From an uncultured Bacilli bacterium (GTDB lineage Bacteria; Bacillota_I; Bacilli_A; RF39; UBA660): DNA of 64,000 nt. Positions 35,655-44,216 of the stretch are shown here, piece by piece. Made by a program: the position numbers and the translations under genes. Every line of letters starts with the position of its first letter. Position 1 is the first letter of the stretch. The notes beneath the pieces are model-generated. The model did no database searches, was not told the origin of the DNA, and saw only the letters and a list, made by a program, of their open reading frames with translations. The stretch spans positions 21,629 to 85,628 of the forward strand of contig CALVJN010000001.1 of assembly GCA_944332205.1 (NCBI GenBank), given 5' to 3'.

Positions 35655-37034
35655 TTAAAAAAATTCTCTTATATTTTTTTTATAATCATTTCCTTTTTCT
35701 TCAAAGTTTTTATACTTATTATAACTTGATGCAGCAGGTGACAAAAGACAAATTTTTCCTTTTTTTGTTTTATTATAAGCTATTTTTACAGCATCAGACA
35801 TTTCTTCTACAAAAAAAACATTTTTATTTTTTATTTTTTTACCAATTTCATATCCAGTATCAGGCATACATATAAAATTTTCAATTCTGCTATTATTTAA
35901 ATAACTAATAAAATTAGAATAATCTATTTTTCTATCTAACCCTCCAAATATCAAAGTATTAATATCTTTTAACGTATCAATACAATTAATTGTAGCCTCG
36001 GGTATCGTTGCAATACTATCATTATAAAACTTTATATTATTAAATTCTCCTACAAACTCCATACGATGTTCTAATGGTTTAAAATTATTTATTGATTTAA
36101 CTACTTCATCATTATTTAAACCTAAAATATTAGAAACAGCCAAAGCAAACATTATATTTTCAATATTGTGACGACCTAATAAATATCTTTCACTATCTAC
36201 ATCATACAATTTAGTTACTCTATTATTCCTTTTAATGTATACATATTTCTCATCACATATTATAGAATCATTATCAGCATCATTAACATTATTTAAAGAT
36301 TCAATTTTAATAAAATTAGCATTATAATTACCTACGCTAACTAATTTTTTTAAGTTATTATTATCAAAAGAATAAAGAGCAAAATCATTTTTATCTTGAT
36401 ATTTAAACATATTTAATTTTGAATTAAAATATAAATCCTTGCTACCAAAAAAATCAAGATGCTCTTCAAATAGATTTAATATAATACTTATATGTGGAGA
36501 TTTTTTTATAAATTGTGTATGATAAGCTGACATTTCTGCAACAACAATACTATTTTTTTTAATTTTATCAATATAATCAAAAACTGGTATACCAATATTA
36601 CCACATAAATAAGCATCATATCCTTGATCTTTAATAATTTTATAAATTAAAGATGATGTTGTACTTTTTCCTTTAGTTCCAGTAACACCAATTACTTGGC
36701 AATTACAATTTTCCAACAGCAGGTTTACTTCTGAAGTAATTTTATCTTTAAACTTAGTTATATCAATATTTTTAAATGATATTCCAGGACTTTTAATTAT
36801 AACATCATACATATATAAATTATTTAAATAATCATTACCTAAAATCAATGTAACATTTTTATCATTTAATAAGAATTGTGAATCAACTATTAAATTAACA
36901 TTTTTATCTAGTATAGTAAGTTTTTGTTCTTTTAAATATTTTCTTATAAAATTATAAGTTGACTTTCCTTCTCTACCAAAACCAACAATAGCAACTTTTT
37001 TATTTTTTAACTTATTTAAAATTTTTTTATACAT
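35655..37034 (-). CDS. murD: UDP-MurNAc-L-alanine--glutamate ligase (MurD, probably MurD2-type)
   Basis: A 459-aa Mur ligase. N-terminal Rossmann VAIVGFGREGKSTYNF, then P-loop GVTGTKGKST (117-126), the EMSAYHTQFI segment, NLFEEHLDFFGS (catalytic E/H pair), GRHNIENIMFALAV and C-terminal NDSIATIPEATINCI and LIFGGLDRKIDYS. It adds glutamate to UDP-MurNAc-L-Ala in peptidoglycan synthesis. The EMSAYHTQ replaces the ESSFQL of ordinary MurD. The gene overlaps the 3' end of a murL-like gene by 8 bases. In the known MurD2/MurL pathway the ligase adds L-Glu and MurL epimerises it. That assignment here rests on the neighbour. Confidence 0.85.
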   Translation of the reverse strand: MYKKILNKLKNKKVAIVGFGREGKSTYNFIRKYLKEQKLTILDKNVNLIVDSQFLLNDKNVTLILGNDYLNNLYMYDVIIKSPGISFKNIDITKFKDKITSEVNLLLENCNCQVIGVTGTKGKSTTSSLIYKIIKDQGYDAYLCGNIGIPVFDYIDKIKKNSIVVAEMSAYHTQFIKKSPHISIILNLFEEHLDFFGSKDLYFNSKLNMFKYQDKNDFALYSFDNNNLKKLVSVGNYNANFIKIESLNNVNDADNDSIICDEKYVYIKRNNRVTKLYDVDSERYLLGRHNIENIMFALAVSNILGLNNDEVVKSINNFKPLEHRMEFVGEFNNIKFYNDSIATIPEATINCIDTLKDINTLIFGGLDRKIDYSNFISYLNNSRIENFICMPDTGYEIGKKIKNKNVFFVEEMSDAVKIAYNKTKKGKICLLSPAASSYNKYKNFEEKGNDYKKNIREFF

Positions 37035-38385
37035 ATTTTTTCCACTCTTCTTTTAATAAATTTATATGTTTATAATTCAAATTATGTACATAATTAAATT
37101 TATTTAATAAATTATAATCAATATTGTTTTTATAATAATTTTTCAAATAGTAATCTAGTAAAAAAGGCATTTTACCATTTATTATTTTTAAATTCTCTAT
37201 CTTAGTATTTAAAGCATAATTTACTTCCTCAATGCTTCCTACACATTCAAATGGTTTTGCACTGCTTTCACCAATTAATGATAAAAAATGATCAAGTAAA
37301 TCTCTTCTATCTAATAAATTATCACCAAAAATACCTATCATTTCATCGTCTGATAAAAAAGGGCTAAGTATAATAAAGGTAAACAAACATTTAGGGCAAT
37401 TGCAGCACCATTTCCAAGATTCTTCTTTACTTCCCAAATTACAGCTCTTAAAAATTTTATGATATTTTTTATAGTTAGAAAACAATTTTGAAATCTGTAT
37501 TTCGCTTAAAGGTCGCAATATACTAAAATATGTAATATTCTTATCGAAATAATTATGAATATATTCATTAAAATCCTTTTCAAATTCATAACTTTTTGAA
37601 TATTGATGATTAATTTTAGTACCTATAATAGTTTCTTCATTAGCACTAGATTCATTAGACAAAACGATATATTCAATATCATTTTCATAAGCAATTAAAT
37701 AACTTAAAAAAGCTACAATTGATGAAAATGGTGTATGTCCATTAATAAACCCTTGGCTATTTAAATCGATTATTTGCTTATCCAAAATACGATTAATTAA
37801 AAACAACTTATCTTCTGTATAACCCGCAACTTTTGTACATTCTATCATTATATTTTTAGGATTTATCATAAAACAACAATTATCTTTATAAGATTTTTTT
37901 AAAAGCTCCAACGTTACACAAGAATCTTTTCCTCCACCAATAGGAATTAAATAACCTCTTTTATTAGTACTTTTACAATAATAATTTTCTTTTTTATAAA
38001 CGCATTTTAAATTCATAAAATCATCAATACTATTAAATATGTTATTCTTATAAAATAATTCTCCTAAACCATAATAAAATAGTTTTTTAAACCATAATAT
38101 CTGATTATCATCAATATATCCTGCCTCAATAATAACGTCTTTACTGCAAGTTGCTTTCCAATAACTTAATAATTCAATCATTCCAATATTAAATATTATA
38201 TAATTAGACATACTATCTAATTTTTTTAAATACCTTTTATTAATTCGCAATTTAGGACTAAATTTACACAAACCAACTGTCTCAAAATCATAAGTTATCT
38301 CATAATAATCTTCCACTTTATTAACACAAAAACCATGATATACAAAAGTTGGAAATTTATTTCGTAACAAAATATAATTATCCAT
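37027..38385 (-). CDS. murL: MurL-type UDP-MurNAc-L-Ala-L-Glu epimerase
   Basis: A 452-aa protein with an ATP-binding GYLIPIGGGKDS loop (150-155) like that of PP-loop enzymes, and a cysteine-rich WCCNCPKCLFTF motif about residues 322-332. Both features, and the length near 450, are those of the MurL family. MurL converts the terminal L-Glu of UDP-MurNAc-L-Ala-L-Glu to D-Glu, bypassing glutamate racemase. It is directly upstream of murD and overlaps it by 8 bases (murD ATG 37032-37034, murL stop 37027-37029), so translation is coupled. Family recognition is from memory and needs a profile search. Confidence 0.7.
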   Translation of the reverse strand: MDNYILLRNKFPTFVYHGFCVNKVEDYYEITYDFETVGLCKFSPKLRINKRYLKKLDSMSNYIIFNIGMIELLSYWKATCSKDVIIEAGYIDDNQILWFKKLFYYGLGELFYKNNIFNSIDDFMNLKCVYKKENYYCKSTNKRGYLIPIGGGKDSCVTLELLKKSYKDNCCFMINPKNIMIECTKVAGYTEDKLFLINRILDKQIIDLNSQGFINGHTPFSSIVAFLSYLIAYENDIEYIVLSNESSANEETIIGTKINHQYSKSYEFEKDFNEYIHNYFDKNITYFSILRPLSEIQISKLFSNYKKYHKIFKSCNLGSKEESWKWCCNCPKCLFTFIILSPFLSDDEMIGIFGDNLLDRRDLLDHFLSLIGESSAKPFECVGSIEEVNYALNTKIENLKIINGKMPFLLDYYLKNYYKNNIDYNLLNKFNYVHNLNYKHINLLKEEWKKYV

Positions 38386-38436
38386 TTTATCACCTAAAAA
38401 TAAATATACATTTATATAATATAATATTCATAAAAC

Positions 38437-39726
38437 TTATTTTTTCTTTGGAAGAATTGCTTCTAATCCACCCATATAAGATTGTAATACCTTAGGAATC
38501 TTAACACTTCCATCTTTTTGATATCCACATTCTAACAAAGCTATTAATGCTCTAGGACTTGCTATTACTGTATTATTTAAAGTTGCAAGAAATTGATTAC
38601 CATTTTCAGTTTTCATTCTAATTCCAAGTCTTCTAGCTTGTGCATCTCCCAAAGTAGAACAAGATCCAACTTCGAAATATTTTTGCTGTCTTGGACTCCA
38701 TGCTTCAACATCACATGATTTTACTTTTAAATCTGCTAAATCTCCACTACAGCATTCCAAAGTCCTAACTGGAATATCTAAACTTCTAAAAAATTCAACA
38801 GTATAAGACCACATTTTATTATACCAATTCATTGCATCTTCTGGTTTACATAAAACAACCATTTCTTGCTTTTCAAATTGATGAACTCTATAAAGGCCTC
38901 TTTCTTCTAACCCATGCGCTCCAACTTCTTTTCTAAAACATGGTGAATAAGAAGTCATTGCAATAGGCAAATCTTTTTCATCGATTAATTGCCCTCTAAA
39001 TTTACCGATCATACTATGTTCAGATGTACCAATTAAATACAAATCTTCATTTTCTATTTTATACATCATATTTTCCATTTCAGTAAAAGACATTACACCA
39101 GTTACTACATCACTTCTTATCATGAAAGGAGGAATAGCATAAGTAAAACCTTTATTAATCATAAAATCCCTAGCATATGCAATAGTTGCTTCATGTAATC
39201 TTGCTATATCGCCAAGTAAATAATAAAATCCATTTCCACTAGTTCTTCCCGAAGCTTCTTTATCTAATCCTCCTAAAGATTCACAAATATCGGCATGATA
39301 TGGTATTTCATAATCCGGAATAAAAGGATCACCAAATTTTTCTATTTCAACATTTTCACTATCATCTTTACCTATAGGCACGCTATCATCTATAATTTGT
39401 GGAATTACCATCATTTTACTTTTTAATTGCTCAGACAATTCATTTTCCTCTTTTTCAACTGTTTCCAACTCTTTATTAATATCAATAACTCTCTGTTTTT
39501 TTGAATTAGCCTCTTCGATTTTTTTATCCCTAAATAACGCACCAATTACATCACTAGTAATATTTCTTTCTTGTCTTAAACTATCTCCTTTTACCTTTAA
39601 CTCCCTAATTTTCTGATCTAATTCAATTACTTCATCAACCAAAGGTAATTTCTCATCTTGAAACTTTTTCTTTATATTTTCTTTTACTATATCTTTATTT
39701 TCACGAACAAATTTTATATCTAACAT
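38437..39726 (-). CDS. serS: Seryl-tRNA synthetase
   Basis: A 429-aa class II synthetase. N-terminal coiled coil (DQKIRELKVKGDSLRQERNI ... EENELSEQLKSKM), then motif 2 with PCFRKEVGAHGLEERGLYRVHQFEK and motif 3 with LNNTVIASPRALIALLECGYQKDG. It charges tRNA-Ser with serine in the cytoplasm. The start at 39726 (MLDIKFVREN) follows GAAAGGATG; the longer reading frame to 39810 is T-box leader and is rejected. Expression is controlled by the T-box upstream. Confidence 0.95.
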   Translation of the reverse strand: MLDIKFVRENKDIVKENIKKKFQDEKLPLVDEVIELDQKIRELKVKGDSLRQERNITSDVIGALFRDKKIEEANSKKQRVIDINKELETVEKEENELSEQLKSKMMVIPQIIDDSVPIGKDDSENVEIEKFGDPFIPDYEIPYHADICESLGGLDKEASGRTSGNGFYYLLGDIARLHEATIAYARDFMINKGFTYAIPPFMIRSDVVTGVMSFTEMENMMYKIENEDLYLIGTSEHSMIGKFRGQLIDEKDLPIAMTSYSPCFRKEVGAHGLEERGLYRVHQFEKQEMVVLCKPEDAMNWYNKMWSYTVEFFRSLDIPVRTLECCSGDLADLKVKSCDVEAWSPRQQKYFEVGSCSTLGDAQARRLGIRMKTENGNQFLATLNNTVIASPRALIALLECGYQKDGSVKIPKVLQSYMGGLEAILPKKK

Positions 39727-39782
39727 TTTATCATCCTTTCTTTTAATAAATCGAAACACTACATATCCATAATAAAAAGAAA

Positions 39783-39982
39783 AAGACCAAATATAGGAGT
39801 GAATTATCACGGTGCCATCCTATTGAGGTCTTAATTTTTTATAACGGTTTTACCCGGAAATAGATACTAAAATTCCCTATTTCACTCATAAGTTGATTCA
39901 AATATTTTCATACACAGCTTCCACCAAACACTGTTTCTCTATAATATAAATAATACTTTACTAATCTTATTCATCGATTTAT
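39783..39982 (-). promoter_or_regulatory. T-box leader of serS
   Basis: Reading the minus strand, stem I includes GTTTGGTGGAAGCTGTG and the loop near ATTTGAATCAAC. The antiterminator carries the T-box motif AGGATGGCACCGTG (canonical AGGGTGGNACCGCG), which pairs with the tRNA 3' end. The competing terminator is AAGACCTCAATAGGA ... TCCTATATTTGGTCTT followed by TTTCTTTTT. A TCA within AATCAAC could be the serine specifier codon, but I cannot fix it by eye. Confidence 0.9.
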
Positions 39983-39988
39983 AAATAA

Positions 39989-40017
39989 ATAATATCATTT
40001 AAAAAACACAAAGTCAA
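39989..40017 (-). promoter_or_regulatory. Promoter of the serS T-box transcript
   Basis: Minus-strand TTGACT (40012-40017), a 17-base spacer and TATTAT (39989-39994); it lies just after the dnaB stop. Confidence 0.7.
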
Positions 40018-40030
40018 ATACTTAATAAAA

Positions 40031-41329
40031 TCAAGTAAAATTTTTTAACAAATCATCAAGTTCTTTTTGTTCTTCTTTAGATATTTCACTTTTTTCTATT
40101 GTTTTTTCAAACCAAGAAGGCAATACTTCTTGGCTAGCATTATTAGTTTTAGTTATCTTACTTTTCTCTAATAGTTTTTTTATTTTTTTATGTTCTTTTT
40201 CAGCAATTTTCATAGCATCTTCAACAGTTTCAATATTCATTCTACACCATTGAGAAGCAACTGTCTCAACATAACTTCTAGTGAATTTATTATTATTTAC
40301 TTTAAGAACATATGATATTAAAACATTAACTACGCCTGGTTTCATTTTCTGCTTTACCATTAAATCTTCAATTATTCTAAGCTCACGCATAGTAGGTTCT
40401 CCATTTTTATACTTACTCCTCAAATAATCATTTGGTGTCACATTTTCAAAAGTATAAACTTGCTTTGCCCAATTAGAAGTATCTCCACTAGGATTTTTTA
40501 AATACTCTGGTTGTCTTGAATAAATCAAAGTAGGAAGTTTTCCTGCATTTTCAAACTCATAAAAATTTCTGCAGTTTTTAGTTAATTCTTCTTTATTTAT
40601 CATTCCTTTTTCATTTAAACTATTTCTTACCATTCCTTGCATATTTAAATCATCAATATTATAAGTAAAAGCTAAAGAATTAATTAGATTTCTAACTTCT
40701 GAATTAAAACATTTATCATTAATAATATTTTTTGGAATACTAGATATTAATAAATCAAAATCAATTTTATCACTAATGCTAATAGTACCAATATTCTTTT
40801 TAATAATATTATCATTCTCTACAAAAACATTACCACTTATAGATGTAAAAACACTATCAAATGTTGCTGTAATATCTTTATATTCACGTAAACTTATTTT
40901 TGGTATTTTAAAACAGCTGATTATTTTTTCGTATTCTTTTTTACCTAAATTATTATATAAAACAACACTTAAAATTGGATGATTTAAAAAGTCTGCTATT
41001 GATAATGGAGAATACAAAACATAAACATAATTGTTCACATTCTCCTCTTTTACATATGTTTTAAGTAATCCAACAGCCTCCAATTTTTCTCTTGCAATTA
41101 TTATATCCTGTAATTTAAGTTGCATAGTACTAACTAAATGATGATGTGTAAGTTCATTACTCATTAGTTCTCTTTTTTCTAAATCATCAATAAGAGTTAA
41201 ATAAAGACTAACAGCTGTATGGCCAATAATCGGTTGATATAACATAGTTATTTTTTTCTTATCTTGATCAGACAATATTGTTTTATTTATAACTATATAT
41301 GTATCAGCTGGCAATAATTTACCATTCAT
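40031..41329 (-). CDS. dnaB: DnaB-type replication initiation and membrane attachment protein
   Basis: A 432-aa protein of the Firmicutes DnaB/DnaD family, not the helicase. The N-terminal winged helix runs MNGKLLPADTYIVINK and QPIIGHTAVSLYLTLIDDLEKRE. The C-terminal DnaD/DDBH2-like helices run REKLEAVGLLKTYV, EPTMRELRIIEDLMVKQKMKPGVVNVLISYVLK. It loads the replicative helicase with DnaD and DnaI. No dnaI follows; the next gene downstream is serS. The start at 41329 follows a weak GGATGTG site. Confidence 0.75.
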   Translation of the reverse strand: MNGKLLPADTYIVINKTILSDQDKKKITMLYQPIIGHTAVSLYLTLIDDLEKRELMSNELTHHHLVSTMQLKLQDIIIAREKLEAVGLLKTYVKEENVNNYVYVLYSPLSIADFLNHPILSVVLYNNLGKKEYEKIISCFKIPKISLREYKDITATFDSVFTSISGNVFVENDNIIKKNIGTISISDKIDFDLLISSIPKNIINDKCFNSEVRNLINSLAFTYNIDDLNMQGMVRNSLNEKGMINKEELTKNCRNFYEFENAGKLPTLIYSRQPEYLKNPSGDTSNWAKQVYTFENVTPNDYLRSKYKNGEPTMRELRIIEDLMVKQKMKPGVVNVLISYVLKVNNNKFTRSYVETVASQWCRMNIETVEDAMKIAEKEHKKIKKLLEKSKITKTNNASQEVLPSWFEKTIEKSEISKEEQKELDDLLKNFT

Positions 41330-41395
41330 AAAATCACATCCAATCAATAACGTAATAATAGACTTTATTAATGACATCAAAAAAACATTTAAGTA

Positions 41396-42223
41396 CTAAA
41401 GAGATAAACTTAATATTTTCTTTTTTACATTTATTGTACTAGTACATTCTTTATTCAAAGATTCTAATTTTTCATAACATACAGAGTTTATCGGCAATCC
41501 CCATGAAAGTACATTAATAATATCTTGCTGATCATCAAAATCAAATGATAAGTATTCATCTATTTTACCCCTTTTACAATAATAAATCTCACTTGGAGAA
41601 ATAATTCTACTAGTGCTCTTTTTATAATAACGCAAACACATTTTTAACAGTTTCTCATTAAAAAAGGATAAATCACCAATAGAAAAAAATGACAATTCAT
41701 TACCTAAATCTATAAAATTAAGCAAAGATTTTATTTCTGCATCTCTCTCAAACAAAACTTGATTATAAAAAAAATTATATAAAATCTTTTCACTAAAACT
41801 AACATTATTAGGGAGTCTACTACCGAATTCGATACCTTCATTTATTAAAGATTGTATCACAGAATCACCATAAGTTCTTTCAATTGAATCTCTTTTTTGC
41901 TTTACATGCTGTAGCTCATGCAAAATAGTGCACAAACAATTAAAATTGAAAAAACGAGTAAACTCTTTTTTATTGAGATTAGAAGTAAAGGTTGGTAACA
42001 AATTAAAAGAAGAAAACTTAATATTTTCTAAATCAATAATTAAATTTCTATAACTAGGATAATAAATTGCATAACACTTAAGCTTTCCTACTTCAACTCT
42101 ACTTAAATAATCACGTAAACCTTCAGATAAAACAATTAAATTAATTAATTCCATCAAATTTTTTTCATTTAATTCTTTTCCTGATACTAAACAATCCAAA
42201 ATATAACTTTTATAATCACACAC
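41396..42223 (-). CDS. Putative zinc-dependent peptidase-like protein (HELQH)
   Basis: A 275-aa soluble protein with a HELQH motif (H102-E103-H106) in a CTILHELQHVKQK helix, the zincin HExxH signature. An INEGIEFGSR glutamate about 25 residues later is a plausible third ligand. No other known domain is seen. The start is uncertain: GTG at 42223 is taken because AAAGGGTGA lies 5 bases upstream, while GTG at 42232 would have no spacer. It lies 66 bases upstream of dnaB. A second HExxH protein at the right end of the window has a different sequence. Confidence 0.5.
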   Translation of the reverse strand: MCDYKSYILDCLVSGKELNEKNLMELINLIVLSEGLRDYLSRVEVGKLKCYAIYYPSYRNLIIDLENIKFSSFNLLPTFTSNLNKKEFTRFFNFNCLCTILHELQHVKQKRDSIERTYGDSVIQSLINEGIEFGSRLPNNVSFSEKILYNFFYNQVLFERDAEIKSLLNFIDLGNELSFFSIGDLSFFNEKLLKMCLRYYKKSTSRIISPSEIYYCKRGKIDEYLSFDFDDQQDIINVLSWGLPINSVCYEKLESLNKECTSTINVKKKILSLSL

Positions 42224-42300
42224 AAAACTCACCCTTTGTGCACAATATAATATAATAAAAAAGATAAAAAGTAAAGTTTATCTTTCAAAACAAATATTCA

Positions 42301-43083
42301 CTATTCATCATTCATTGCTAAAATTTCAACAACTTTTTTAACATTTAATTCGTTAAATGGTTTTTCAAGAATTGCCATAACAGGATACTCTTTAATATTA
42401 TCTAAAACTGATTTAGAATCATTTCCAGTAATTATGGCAACATCAACTTTTTTAAACAAATCATTAGTTTTCATAAACCTAAGAACTTCATATCCATTAA
42501 CATTTGGCATATTTAAATCTAATAACATGCCAGCTATTACTTCTGTATAATTAGCCAAAATGTCAATAGCTTCTTTACCATCTTTAGCAATCAAGACTTT
42601 ATAAGTATTATTAAAAATTTTTGATATAAAACTAGCAATTATATTAGAATCATCTACTACTAAAATTGTATTATTCTTCTTTACCTTAACTTTTTCATTT
42701 GTACCAGATAACATTGTTAAATTATTTACTCCCAAATAAGTTTTTACAATGTCAATAATTCTTTTTGCTTCCTCTTCTAATTCATCATAATGTAAAGAAA
42801 CATAATACATATTATTTGCTTTACTTTCTTTTTCATGATTAAGCGCAATATCTGCTAGTTTCTCAAAACCAAAATATTTAGAATCACTTTTCAAAGAATG
42901 AACTAAAATAGCATAATTAGCCATATCACCATTTTCTTTATACTTTTTTATATTAGCCATTTTATTCTCAACATCATTTAAAAAATCATTTAAACTTTCA
43001 TTATAAGTATTCATATCACCAAATAATTCTAAGCTTTTTTCTAAATTAACACCATTATCAGTCAATATTTTTGAATTAAACAT
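42301..43083 (-). CDS. HPt domain fused to response-regulator receiver
   Basis: A 260-aa two-domain phosphorelay protein without an output domain. The N-terminal HPt domain has the phosphorylated histidine in ILVHSLKSDSKYFG (H62). The C-terminal receiver has the acid pair D144-D145, the phospho-acceptor D189 in MLLDLNMPNVNGYE, the T/S switch in VAIITGNDS and the lysine in ILEKPF. It could take a phosphate from a hybrid kinase elsewhere, as no kinase is adjacent. The start at 43083 is one of two close candidates. Confidence 0.8.
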   Translation of the reverse strand: MFNSKILTDNGVNLEKSLELFGDMNTYNESLNDFLNDVENKMANIKKYKENGDMANYAILVHSLKSDSKYFGFEKLADIALNHEKESKANNMYYVSLHYDELEEEAKRIIDIVKTYLGVNNLTMLSGTNEKVKVKKNNTILVVDDSNIIASFISKIFNNTYKVLIAKDGKEAIDILANYTEVIAGMLLDLNMPNVNGYEVLRFMKTNDLFKKVDVAIITGNDSKSVLDNIKEYPVMAILEKPFNELNVKKVVEILAMNDE

Positions 43084-43169
43084 ATATATCACACATCCTT
43101 AATATCTATAATTATTATAACATTAAATAAAAAAAGAAAAAACACTTTAAATTAAAATTAACATCAAAA

Positions 43170-43772
43170 TTAATTAGAGTACTTTTCAATAATCTTTAAC
43201 AATTCATTAAAGTTATTATAATCGATAGATAGGCAAAAATATTTATTTATTTTTTTATTTTGTACAAATTCATAACCAGTAGAAGTAAATATTCCTCCAC
43301 TTTCTTTCCAATAATTATAAGTTCCCAAAACATTTATTTGTACTGTATTATCGACAATTTTAAAATTATCGACTTTTTCTACTTCAAAAACATCAATTCC
43401 CAAAAAAGAAAAAGGATTTTCTGTAAAATCAGTTATAAAATTATTGTTTCCTAAAATTATTCTTTTTAAATCAGAATAAGAAACAAGCGAATAATCAAAA
43501 TTATGTACAAAGCAAATAAATAGCTTATTTTTTTTAGTTATAAAAACAACTTCTTTTACTTTAAGACAATTAGATAATAAAGTTCCCAGAGAAATCAAAA
43601 AAGAAATTATAAAAGAAGTCCATAAAGCTCTTAATAAATAATTATAATTTCCAATAACAATATAAAACAAGAAAAAAAGAAAAAAAGAAAAGAAAAGAAA
43701 AAAAGAAAAGATTTTTAACCATTTTATTTTTTTATACCATTTTTTTGCTTCACAATAAGAATAAACTTTCAT
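43170..43772 (-). CDS. Small membrane protein of unknown function
   Basis: A 200-aa protein with two transmembrane helices near residues 20-41 and 48-66, joined by a short extracytoplasmic loop. The rest is cytoplasmic and beta-rich (KEVVFITKKNKLFICFVHNFDYSLVSYSDLKRIIL), reminiscent of a PH-like fold, but no family is certain. It lies 6 bases downstream of the GNAT gene, so they share a transcript. Confidence 0.4.
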   Translation of the reverse strand: MKVYSYCEAKKWYKKIKWLKIFSFFLFFSFFLFFLFYIVIGNYNYLLRALWTSFIISFLISLGTLLSNCLKVKEVVFITKKNKLFICFVHNFDYSLVSYSDLKRIILGNNNFITDFTENPFSFLGIDVFEVEKVDNFKIVDNTVQINVLGTYNYWKESGGIFTSTGYEFVQNKKINKYFCLSIDYNNFNELLKIIEKYSN

Positions 43773-43778
43773 CTTTCA

Positions 43779-44201
43779 CTATAATCCTCTATCAACTTTC
43801 TTATAAAATACATTTGTATCGCGTACGATATATCCTTGCTTGAAATAAAGCCTTATAGCATCATGTCTTTTATTGTTTGATGTTAATTCAATGCAAGAAA
43901 TATTTTCTTTTTTTGCGAGATCATCTACATAATTAAGCAAACAAGTTGCAATTCCTTTATTTCTATATTCACATAAAACAGATATATAATCTAAATGATA
44001 TATATTAATATTTTTTACAGGATCAAATATAGTAGTTATCATAATTGAACCTATAACCAAATTATCCATTAAAGCACATAAAAACCTAACATTTTTATCT
44101 TTAGTATTTACAATATCAATTGAGGAAATATTAACATCAAAGCACTCATTAATAAGTGTCACTAAACTTGGATTGTTTTCATTTAAAATACAAATTTCCA
44201 T
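43779..44201 (-). CDS. GNAT-family N-acetyltransferase
   Basis: A 140-aa enzyme with the GNAT fold. The acetyl-CoA loop is EYRNKGIATCLLNYVDDLAKK (motif A, R/Q-x-x-G-x-A), preceded by the YHLDYISVLCE strand and followed by IELTSNNKRHDAIRLYFKQGYIV. The acceptor cannot be told from sequence; such small members modify amines of proteins, antibiotics or metabolites. It starts 15 bases after the giant pseudopilin gene. Confidence 0.8.
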   Translation of the reverse strand: MEICILNENNPSLVTLINECFDVNISSIDIVNTKDKNVRFLCALMDNLVIGSIMITTIFDPVKNINIYHLDYISVLCEYRNKGIATCLLNYVDDLAKKENISCIELTSNNKRHDAIRLYFKQGYIVRDTNVFYKKVDRGL

Positions 44202-44216
44202 ATTTTAGATTCTCCT

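Noticed and set aside
39727..39810. 28-residue N-terminal extension of serS
   Set aside because: It overlaps the T-box antiterminator and lies upstream of the good GAAAGGATG site at the real start.
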